Source: Diospyros lotus (lineage: Eukaryota; Streptophyta; Magnoliopsida; Ericales; Ebenaceae). Taken from it: 64,000 nucleotides of DNA. Positions 55,587-64,000 of this stretch are shown here, piece by piece. How positions within the stretch are numbered: position 1 is the stretch's first letter; each line of letters opens with the position of its first letter. A program made the translations under genes and the position numbers. Location of the stretch: assembly GCF_014633365.1 (NCBI RefSeq), contig NC_068346.1, positions 14,467,030 to 14,531,029 on the forward strand, written 5' to 3'. The notes under the pieces are model-generated. The model saw nothing but the letters and a program-made list of their open reading frames with translations, did no database searches and was not told where the DNA came from.

Positions 55587-57689
55587 CTCATAATGACTTT
55601 AGAGATAAGGATGAAGTCCCATGATGACGTTAGAGATAAGATGAAGCCTCATGATAACTTTACGGATAAGATTTGATAATATTTGATTGGATAAGATAAG
55701 ATTTGATTGGATAAGATTTTGTTGGATATGATTTGATTTGGATAAAGATTTGATTTGAATAAGATTTGATTCGGATAACAATGATTACATAAAATCTTAG
55801 AAGATATGGAATGATTACAGAAAATCTTAGAAGATTTAGAATGATTGCAGAAGATCTTAGAAGATTTGAAAATGATTATATAAAATCTTAGAAGATTTAG
55901 AATGATTACAGAATATCTTAGAAGATTTGAAATGATTGTAAAAAATCTTAGAAGATTTTGGAATGATTGGAAAAGATTTTGGAAGGTTTGAAATGATTGC
56001 AGAATATGTATTTCTTGGTGGCTAAGTTTCCAAACCCTATAAATATGGGGTTCATGGCCAAGGGTTTCTCATTCGAAATTGTGATAAACTCGTGCTAGAC
56101 AAGAGTGCTTCGGGTATAGTAAATAAAGGGATTTTAAAGCATACGCGAGGCATTACACGAGCAGAGTACTTGGGTAGCGCATGAGGGTGTGCAAGGTGGT
56201 GGTTTGGTCAAAAGACTTGAGGAGTTGCACGAAAATTGAGGTTGGACACAAGATTCAAGGTGTTCTGAGTTTCGTTCGAGGTGAGTGTTCTACTATAAAA
56301 CTTGGTTTTAACTCATGAGTAATTTACCCAAAACTTGATTTACTGTGGGTGCTTCTACCCTAAAAACTTAGTGTTTCTTTTATCTAAAAGTGTTTTGATT
56401 TAATGCAAAATGATTTTGTTGCATGCAAACGATAATCGGTGACGGTTGGTTTTGTGAGGGAGGTTCGTCCCTAAATGTTTTGAACTTGTGCATTGTATTT
56501 TATAAAATGTTGTTTATATGATGCATTGAATTGTGAAATGTGGCATTGTCTTGCATTTTGTGGGTTCGTATGGAATGTCAGTCTGAGATATTGTCTGGAT
56601 GGTGTAACCATAATTCTTCAAGGACATGACAGAATAATAGAGGTATTGTGTGCTAGTACGCATGCCGGGATAGCCGCTTTGGTTTCCGTGCCAGGCCGTA
56701 TGGTCAGGGAAGTTGCACTAGGATGACTAGGTGGTCCATATTGTGTTGTTCATGTGGGATGTCAGCCTACGATGTTGTCTGGATAATGTAGCCATAATTC
56801 TCCTAGGGCGTGACGGAATAATAGGCGTATCTTGTGCTAGTGAGTATGTCGGGATAGCCGCCTTGATTTTCGTGCCAGGCCATTTGGTCAAGGAAGTTGC
56901 ACTAAGATAACTAGGTGGTCCATGTGAAATTTTGGAATTGGGATTATGTGGTGATTCCTGGATGCTTAGAATGGGAATGTAATCTCCGACGTAAATGTGG
57001 TGAGCCAGGTTCCTGCGTTGATGTGACCCTCTTGGGTTGGGAGTTGGTAACGATTGTTCCTGAGATGTTGGAGAGATGCGTTGACTTGCCCCTCTTAAGC
57101 TAGAATCGCATCGTGTCGATGTGTCCGTATGGTGGCATAGCTTTTAGAGAGATTGCTCTTTTCTCGTGGTAGGGTTAAGCGCTTGGGATTCTCTTGGGCT
57201 AGGGCTTACTAGGTGTATTGGTTTATTTCATGTATTGCATTCATTCATGAAAAATGTGTTTTTGAACTCTCACTTAGATGATTCATCATCTAATATGGAC
57301 TATGTCCCTGGAATATTCAAACGTTCCAGGTGAAGGCAGCGGTGCGAAAGGGAAAGGAATCGCCAAGGAGTAACGACGACTAGTGGATAGTTTACTTTAT
57401 GTAGTTTTCAATTATGTTGTTAATTTTGATGACGTCATGTAAACGTTGGTTCGACTTTATATTATGAATAAAGTGGTTTCGATTGTGTCTATTGAGGTTT
57501 TGATCTAGCTTCCGCATTTGAGATGATGTACCTATCTTAGTTTATTGATGGTTCATAGTTGATATACTAAGAAGGTGTAATGGGATCTTCAGGGATCGGT
57601 TTTGTGTTGAGTTTCCGTTGATTGGAAAAAAAATATCCCCGGAATTTTACGTTACCTAACGCTTAGGAGAAGTGGGGTGTTACATTGTT

Positions 57690-57841
57690 TTTCTTAATTG
57701 CTTTGATTTCTTCCTCTCCATAGCTTGCCTCCACCTTTTGTCCCTCATAGTCTCCTCAAAGTTTAAAGGCTCATTGTCTACAAAACGACAAAACAAATTA
57801 TTCACTTCATAATTGGTGATTTCTTTAGTTTCATCATAAAT
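57690..57841 (-). pseudogene. Copia pre-RT segment (fragment 1 of 6)
   Basis: The minus strand reads DNEPLNFEETMRDKRWRQAM and, after a one-base shift, EEIKAIKKN, the standard start of the copia reverse transcriptase region. Upstream sequence is cut off by the LTR that starts at 57842, so the integrase and gag of this element are not in the window. Confidence 0.9.
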
Positions 57842-59200
57842 TGTTAGTGTAGCATGCCTTAATGCTAGATTTAGATGACATATAGTAGGTTTGTAATAAA
57901 TACATTTGTTGTATATTTGTATATATTAATAAAAGTCAAGTCTATCTTCATTCATAAACTCTCTAGTTTGCTATATAAATGAGTCTCTAGATCTTATGTT
58001 TGAGAATCTTATTCTTAAGGTGTTGATAGGACTTTTTAAATGATTCTTGGTCCTTAGATTAATCTAATGGAGACTATTTAGTCAAGTATGAACTAACACA
58101 AAGTTTACTACCTTGATTAGTATGAGTTACTAATCGTAAGGGTGGTGAGTCAGATGCCATATGACATGAAGATGTATCTAGTAAACTCGTGGGTGGTTGT
58201 TAGAAAATAAATCACTGAATGTGATGCCAATGATTGACCACATGGCATTATGGATAATGGTCATGTCGTCTAGTTGCGATAGTGTAGCTTATCCTTAGAT
58301 TTGAATTGACAAGCGGCTGTTGTAGGTGCCCTAGAAAATTCCAAAAAAATTGAAGTTCTGGGAAGTGTCTTGCTAAGTTTGGAGACCTCGGAGAGTCTCC
58401 CCAGGCGAGACTCCCCCGAAGCCTCCAGAGAGTCCCTAGGACGGTCAAGCCTTACACCTTGCATAGCCCAAAAACTCCCTCAGAGTCATCTAGGCCAAAG
58501 TTACTCGGTCCACCTAGAGACATTCATTAGGGCATTTTCACCCTGAGATATCTCCAAGCCCTCTAACCTCACCCGATGCATCATCTCAGAGAGTTTGAGA
58601 ACTCTTATCTGTGGACCCCACTAAATGTCTATAAATACCCCCGCCTACTCCTAGGAAAATAGATCGTTTCCTGATCGCACTTAACCCACAGTCTCTTTCT
58701 CTAAGACCTTGAACCTAGAAACTCAAGACTTAAGACTCTAAGATTCTAACTTACAGATAACTCATCGGGAGCTTATTCCCTTAAGGACCCACATCTCATA
58801 CATATTTTGCATACATTTGCATCCTTTTTAAGACATCAGTGTCTGACTTAGGCATCAGAAGGCTCGCGTGGGGAAGATCCCCACATACTTTTTGACAACC
58901 TCTGTGTTTGTAGACTCATCCAAGATAGAAATCCCTAAAGATCTATTGAAGGTTCCCCCAGAAAACTCTTCGAGAACCTCTTATCCTTGCTCCCTTGAAG
59001 ACTCCCATGAGGCTAACGACCCTAAAGACCCCAGAGACCTTATTTGGGCCCCTAAAGCACTGATCCTCTAAGACAGTAGATCATGCTTAGGCTCAGTCAA
59101 TCCCTTGAGTGACATCCCGAACCTCACTATCTCATTGAATGGCTTTGCTTTGGTTGTTCCCAAGAAAAATAAATTTAATTGTTATAGTCAGGCAACAATA
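57842..59200 (+). mobile_element. 5' LTR of a second Tat-lineage-like element
   Basis: It starts TGTTAGTGTAGC next to the copia fragment and ends GTCAGGCAACAATA. The right part matches the LTRs ending at 13100 and 26120. A TATA box (TCTATAAATACCCCC) lies near 58630. The flank before it, TAAAT (57837-57841), is one side of a presumed duplication whose partner lies beyond the window. Confidence 0.75.
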
Positions 59201-59201
59201 A

Positions 59202-59213
59202 TTTGGCGTCATT
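59202..59213 (+). other. Decayed primer-binding site of the second Tat-like element
   Basis: TTTGGCGTCATT follows the LTR end and corresponds to TTTGGCGCCGTC at 13102. Confidence 0.6.
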
Positions 59214-59529
59214 TGTGGGAATAAGAAAAAGGTCATCCTCTCTTAAAGGAACCGTGGGGATCACTCATGTAAGGATGTCTCAGCACTCCCATACTCGTTT
59301 GCTTTTCCTCCCAATGAATCATGCTCTGAATCCTCTAAAGAGGCACTGAGGAGCTTTCATGAGGTTTTTCTCCTTCTATTACGCTAGTCGTTGAGGGAAA
59401 ACATACCTCCCCATCTTGCATCTATTTTTTTCTTCAAAGCAAAGAACCAGTCTAAAAAAGTGGGAAGGACGAGAGATGTGCCTCTTATGCATACCCTTCT
59501 TAAGCAGGGGTTGTTCATTTCTTAGGGTA

Positions 59530-60732
59530 TGGCTAACCAGGAGAGGGGGCTAAATTGAGTGATTAAAATTTTTCTCTTTTTTAATAAATATTCTTGATTA
59601 ATGATTTTATTTAAGAATATAGATTTGATAAATATAATAAATTATGTTTAAGATTAATAATTAATGTAAGTTACAAGATCTAACAAGAATAAATAAAATG
59701 AGGCACAAGACAATTTATAATGGTTCGGTATTTTCACACACACCTAATCCATTTTCCCAAGGTCTAACCACCCTTGGGGTTCTACTAAATCAAATTCACT
59801 AAGATTTTCACATTAGTACATATTGAAAACTAGATACACACCTACATTACAACGAGTTCTAGGCAACCACTATATCAAGGTTTCAACCCTAGCTTATCTT
59901 GAAAACTAGATACACCTAAATTTTAATGGTTCTAGAAAACCTATACAATGCTTTAAATATTTACAAATAATTTGTCCACACTTAGACACAAATAAGCAAT
60001 TAAGCACAAAACTATACGATGCAATATTGATTAATTAAATAAATAAATTTGGAGACCTCAAAGAAATTCAGAGTAGACTTGAAAATCTTTTCTCCTCTTG
60101 CCTTGTGGCTCTTCGGTTGATGTACAATAATACTTCGTGAGCCTTTGATTTCTTAGATGAAAACTTGAGAGCCTTTGGGATCTTTCGGGTGCTTCGGATT
60201 TGCAATCGAAGCACTTGGATACTCAAAAATGAGTTGGGAGTATTTATAGGCTTTTGGGGCACTATTTCAAACGGTCATTTTTCTAACTGAAGGGTCATCC
60301 TTTGCTTAAATTAGCAACAGTAAAAAATCCGACTGTTAGGCCGTGGGTAGACCTTTTATGTACCAAGGGTCGACCTTCTGGTATACCAAGGGTTGACCTT
60401 CAAGGTTTCAAGAGTCAACTTTCTGACACCCAGATAGTCGACTTTCAGGACTTCAAGGGTTGACTTTCTGGTCTAGTTTTTTTAGAAAAATTATTTTTAT
60501 GCGAATTAAATTTTCTAAAAAAATAATTTCAATGAAAAATAATATTTTTTCTAATACATATACTATGAAAAAATATTTTATAAATTAATCAAAAATAATT
60601 AAATACTGTAATTAATATATTCAAGAGAAATACTCTTTTTGTTAATTACCAAAACCACTAAAATTTGTATATTGAAAATTCTCTTTTTGTTAATTATCAA
60701 AACTTAATTAATATGAGCAAGTTGGCTCAACA
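59530..60732. mobile_element. LTR-like insertion with GGGTCGACCTT motif cluster
   Basis: It begins TGGCTAACCAGGAGAGGGGG and ends GTTGGCTCAACA. Flanks AGGGT and AGGGGT give a weak target duplication. It is related to the fragment at 14051-14722. A cluster of GGGTCGACCTT, GGTTGACCTT and AGTCGACTTTC words lies at 60345-60480. No coding region is present. Confidence 0.5.
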
Positions 60733-61379
60733 GGGGTGTGATGGTGAGGTTAATAACTCCCTAATCATGCTGGCCCTTGAGGGAGGATGAGCCCTAAAGT
60801 GGTGCAAAAGTGGAACGACTCATTTCTCAGGGATGCTTGGGTCGGTCAGTTTCTTAGGTCTATCCTATCTTGACCCCAAGCTTATTAGAGTACCTCGGGC
60901 GTCTCAGTGTCCTTAGATATGCCTTTCCCCATGCCCAAGGGGACTCTAGAGTGAATGGGGGCTTACATATTCAAATGGAGGCAAGAGTTGGGGAGTTGCG
61001 CAAAGTGCTGATGAGAAGAGATTAATTAACAGAACTCTCTATAGCAGCTTATTTTTCCAACCATTCCTAGACTATTGCACCAAATGCCCCATTTTCCAAA
61101 AGATATTTAGCACTCAGCATAAATCCTCTAACCCAACAGGAGCAAGATAGCGTGATCAACTACGATAAGAGTTTTTCATGACCTCGACCATGGGTATTTC
61201 AAAGGCAAAAGGCCGCATAATGTTATATTAATCGCTTCATGAGCGCCATTCTCAAACAGTTGGAAACAATTTAGAAGACAATGAGTTTGTGATACAAGCT
61301 GGAAGCTCTCAAGCGAAGACGTCACTAACTAGAAACTAACTCCTTGTAAACTGCGGATGTAGGTGCCTGTACCGAACCT
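60733..61379 (+). other. Tat-like internal region, nothing coding recognised
   Basis: No domain was identified. The last part (GCGGATGTAGGTGCC, ACCGAACC) is the first unit of the tandem motif family that forms the array at 63.3 kb. Confidence 0.4.
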
Positions 61380-61391
61380 GTAATACCCCAT

Positions 61392-62283
61392 GTTGCCCAG
61401 AAAAATACCCAAGAGGTGGTGAATTGGTTTTTTAAAAATTAATAATTTTAGCTCTTTTGAAAACTCTTAAATTTGTTATCTTAATATGAGGTGATTGCAA
61501 TAGGATTGAAATCAATAAAATCACACAATCACATAGAACAAGAGAAATTTGTAAAGGTTCGGCTTTAAAGAGCCTAATTCTCTCTCTCAAAACTTAGCTT
61601 GAGGCTCTCAAGACTTAGTTTGAGATTTCGCTAGGGAGAATCAACACTAACTTTTAATTGGAGCTAGAACCAACATAAAATCTCTTGCCTAAGCAAGAAC
61701 CACTAGCACACTATTAGAAAATACAATCCCCTTACACAATAAGTGAGTAAAAATAACAAACTTACAACCAGAGACAATTACAAACAAGTCACCAATGGTT
61801 GAGAATTCCACCAGTCAACACACTTCTAGCACTTCGAATCTTCTCACTCTTGTTTGAATCCTCTATAAAGTTTTTTCTATCTTGAGCCTTTATACTTACA
61901 CTATATATATATATATCTTCCAAACACATTAGCCATTAAAGAAAAGGTTAATATAAAATTTGAAATTCAAAAAATGTTTAGGCTTTCTCAAGCAATAAAA
62001 AAACATGTCTCACCTTTAATTCAAAATAAATTTACTTTTTGCATAAATAAGAAATGCATTTATCAAGAAATGAAAATTCAAATATAAACTTTTGAGACAT
62101 AAATGATTAAAATAAGGAAACATGTCTAAAGACAATTCATCTTTAATTCAAAATAAATTTACTCTTTATACCCATTTTTAATTTAAAATAAATTTATTTT
62201 TTGTATGAGAAAGAAATACATTTATATCATAAAAATATTTTTGTTATCATCAAAATCGTATTTACTTACCCTCGAGCTTAACA
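61392..62283 (-). mobile_element. 892-bp LTR inserted in the Cassandra 5' LTR
   Basis: It starts TGTTGCCCAG, ends GAGCTTAACA and has a perfect CCCCA duplication (61387-61391 and 62284-62288). A GAGGTGGTGAATTGG signature near its left end relates it to the element at 47119. No coding region is present. Its removal restores a Cassandra LTR of exactly the same length as the 3' LTR. Confidence 0.88.
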
Positions 62284-62377
62284 CCCCAAGAGCCCAGAGA
62301 ATGGTAGTATATATCAAGGATAAGTAAGAAAGAAAACAACACTAGTTGGATACTTTTTGGGCTGAATATAGGCAAAG

Positions 62378-62443
62378 AACTCTTGAGTTAAGCGTGCTTG
62401 AGCTAAGGAAGCTTAAGGATGGGTGACCTCTGGGAAGTTCGCA
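62378..62443 (+). promoter_or_regulatory. 5S-rRNA-like promoter in Cassandra 5' LTR
   Basis: GAGTTAAGCGTGCTTG and AAGGATGGGTGACCTCTGGG match the A-box-side and C-box-side parts of the plant 5S rRNA internal promoter, in the right order. The 5' portion of 5S rRNA is missing, so this is not a 5S gene. Confidence 0.88.
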
Positions 62444-62503
62444 TAGGCCTATTAGGATAAGTTATTTCGGTCCTTCATATCGCTCGATGCGGGATGTTAC
62501 AGG

Positions 62504-62515
62504 TGGTATCAAAGC
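62504..62515 (+). other. Cassandra primer-binding site
   Basis: TGGTATCAAAGC, two bases after the 5' LTR, is a one-base variant of the tRNA-Met site. Confidence 0.85.
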
Positions 62516-62673
62516 CGACCCTTGGAGAAGACAATCTAATGAGAGCGGGGAGTGGCGCTGAGGCACGAGGGCTTGAACAAGGAGTGGCTCATGGCAAGCT
62601 TCTAGGATGGTAGCCCTCAAAGGGGAGAAGATCTAAGAACAATTGTAAGGTCACATGATGAGGACATCATGTG

Positions 62674-62688
62674 CTCAAGGGGGGAGAA
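62674..62688 (+). other. Cassandra polypurine tract
   Basis: A purine run (AAGGGGGGAGAA) directly precedes the TG of the 3' LTR. Confidence 0.85.
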
Positions 62689-62789
62689 TGTAATACCCCA
62701 AGAGCCTAGAGAAGGGTAGTATATATCGAGAATAAGTAAGGAAGCAAACAACACCAGCTGGATACCTTTTGGGTTGAATGTAGGCAAAT

Positions 62790-62856
62790 AACTCCTGGGT
62801 TAAGCGTGTTTGAGTTGGGGAAGCTTAAGGATGGGTGACCCCTGGGAAGTTCGCGT
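62790..62856 (+). promoter_or_regulatory. 5S-rRNA-like promoter in Cassandra 3' LTR
   Basis: It is the same element as at 62378-62443: GGTTAAGCGTGTTTG and AAGGATGGGTGACCCCTGGG. Small differences between the two LTRs show that the copy has aged. Confidence 0.88.
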
Positions 62857-62913
62857 AGGCCCATCAGGGTAAGTTATTTCGATCCATCATATCACTCGAT
62901 GCAGGATGTTACA

Positions 62914-63329
62914 AAACTGCTCAAACAAAAAGCGTCTATAATAGAAAAAGAAAAAAAAGGATATGATAACGTACATATGTGCGTGCTTTGTTTTACGGCA
63001 ATACGAAATAAGACTTAAAGAGTCCGACATGGTTCACACTGGGATGGAAACCCCTAAGCTCAACCCAATATCAACCTCTTGTAATTAGGATTCAAAATTG
63101 GAAGATTATGAATAAACAAGATTTTGGATAAAAATGTCCGAGCAAAAGTATCCCAACTATTGATAAGATTTTTTTATCCATGAGATTCCTCAGCATTCTA
63201 ATACCCCTTGAAACGTCATCTGTAGATTTGGAAAGGGACAACATTGTATCATAACTTTTGTGCCTTGAATAAGGGTATCCCTTGACATGGTCATTAGTTT
63301 AACTTCCATTTTTAAGATGCAATTGCAGA
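62914..63329 (+). other. Tat-like internal region, no gene seen
   Basis: It begins with CTGCTCAAACAAAA, the continuation of the repeat unit split by Cassandra. The rest is AT-rich and non-coding. Confidence 0.4.
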
Positions 63330-63870
63330 CGTAGGCATTATGCTAAATCGTTGAAAAAAATTTGGATATCCTCTCTAACTGCAAACTTAGGCACTGCGTC
63401 GAACTTCCAGAATAAAATATGGATCATCTCCCTGATGGCAGACGTAGGTAAAAAGATGAACTGCATAAACAAAAACATTAACATTCAACATAATAGCGGA
63501 TGTGGCGCTCTATCAGACCACTTAAACAAAACTACAATTATCATTTGATTGCGAACGTAGGCGCTTCCTCAAACCACTAAAAAACATAACTATTGTGGGT
63601 TATAGGCTAAGACGACAAAATCAACTCATATAATCACAGATGTAGACATTTCGCCGAACCAACAAAATATTTATTCTTTCATCTGATTGCGGAAGTAGGC
63701 GTTTCGCCGAACTACCAAAACAAAAATATTTTCCTCTTACCTGACTGCGGAAGTAGGTGTCTTGGGTAGGAGCTCCGCCAAACCACCATAACAAAATATT
63801 GGTATTCTGATTGTGGGTGTAGGCATTACACTAAATCGTCGAACTGTTGAAACAAAAGAGATCCACAAAA
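63330..63870 (+). repeat. Tandem repeat array of the second Tat-like element
   Basis: Eight or so imperfect units with GTAGGCGTTTCGCCGAAC(T/C) and AACAAAA-type tails, period about 55-75 bp, are homologous to the array at 15090-15400. Confidence 0.75.
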
Positions 63871-64000
63871 GTACATTAGCGAAACGTGTCAGCAAAATAG
63901 AGTGCCTCTGGGCATGTTTCATGCCAAGTAGGTAGATAGGCCCTTGTCCTCTCCACCTAGTATTCTCTTTCATGTGGGCCTAGGACACAACCAACAAAAT

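Larger units (their letters stand above)
52158..57684 (+). mobile_element. Solo LTR of the TGTAATACCCC family (copy 2), itself interrupted
   Basis: It starts TGTAATACCCG, ends GGGGTGTTACA and has perfect TTGTT duplications (52153-52157 and 57685-57689). Removing the nested copy (52755-55586 plus one CTCAT) leaves about 2.69 kb, close to copy 1. A TATA-type stretch (CCCTATAAATATGGGG) lies near 56036-56051. It carries the same 60-bp array and 190-bp duplication. Confidence 0.9.
61380..62913 (+). mobile_element. Cassandra TRIM retrotransposon, split by another LTR
   Basis: Two LTRs of 225 bp each flank a non-coding interior of 187 bp. The 5' LTR is 61380-61391 plus 62289-62501 (or with the duplicated CCCCA counted once), and the 3' LTR is 62689-62913. 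Both start TGTAATACCCCA and end GATGTTACA. A primer-binding site (TGGTATCAAAGC, 62504) and a polypurine tract (AAGGGGGGAGAA) complete a minimal retrotransposon. Each LTR carries a 5S-rRNA-like stretch, the hallmark of Cassandra, which is expected to be read by RNA polymerase III. It encodes no protein and moves with enzymes of other elements. Flanks GAACC and AAACT are a decayed or doubtful duplication. Confidence 0.92.
59214..64000 (+). mobile_element. Internal region of the second Tat-like element, running off the window
   Basis: The first 320 bp match 13114-13576. Later segments include a tandem array of the same family as 15090-15400, and sequence near 63880-63960 (AAAATAGAGTGCCTCTGGGC) that matches 15455-15500. 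No gag or pol is seen up to the window end, so this part is non-coding like the first copy. It is interrupted at 59530-60732 and 61380-62913. Confidence 0.6.

Noticed and set aside
62378..62856. 5S rRNA genes
   Set aside because: Only the 3' part of the 5S sequence is present, in each LTR of a Cassandra element, and the two copies are not in a 5S tandem array.

Overview
This window is nuclear DNA from a flowering plant, most likely a woody eudicot; the species cannot be told from the sequence. It is AT-rich, intron-bearing and packed with plant transposable elements (Ty1/copia, Ty3/gypsy, Tat-lineage, Cassandra, LINE, CACTA, hAT-type MITEs). No bacterial or organellar features are seen. The single convincing host gene is a sieve-element-occlusion (SEO, P-protein subunit) gene on the minus strand at 32.06-37.15 kb. 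Nine exons can be assembled with GT-AG junctions and consistent phases. Its middle and C-terminal exons are duplicated in tandem (two units of about 1.52 kb) and remain joined in one open frame of 1037 codons, so the gene is predicted to encode one long SEO protein with a doubled C-terminal half.

Left part (1-31 kb). A CACTA transposon end (1-835) is followed by a decayed Ty1/copia element (LTR, primer-binding site, leader, gag) broken by a solo LTR (3272-5239) and by LTR-like DNA (5.96-9.4 kb). At 9.6-12.7 kb lies a decayed Ty3/gypsy element whose LTR has a pol end on its left and PBS plus gag on its right. From 12.7 to 26.1 kb is a Tat-lineage-like non-autonomous element with an antisense ORF. 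That ORF is split in frame by an 8.7-kb antisense gypsy element (16229-24911, target duplication CTAAG). A Ty1/copia integrase fragment with its 3' LTR (26.1-27.4 kb) and an ORF1-only LINE (27505-30537) follow.

Right part (39-64 kb). One Ty1/copia element on the minus strand can be followed from 57.84 kb down to about 41.45 kb through six nested insertions: a composite element carrying a LEA-2 gene fragment and a hairpin-rich microsatellite array, two oppositely oriented LTR-like elements, and solo LTRs of a 2.6-kb family. One of these solo LTRs holds another of the same family, which itself holds a hAT-like MITE. From 57.84 kb to the window end runs a second Tat-lineage-like element. It contains an LTR-like insert and a Cassandra TRIM (5S-rRNA-like promoter in its LTRs), and the Cassandra element is itself split by an 892-bp LTR.

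Most insertion boundaries rest on terminal TG...CA or TIR ends plus target-site duplications read directly from the sequence. Family names rest on recognised motifs and not on database searches. Host genes other than SEO are represented only by fragments.
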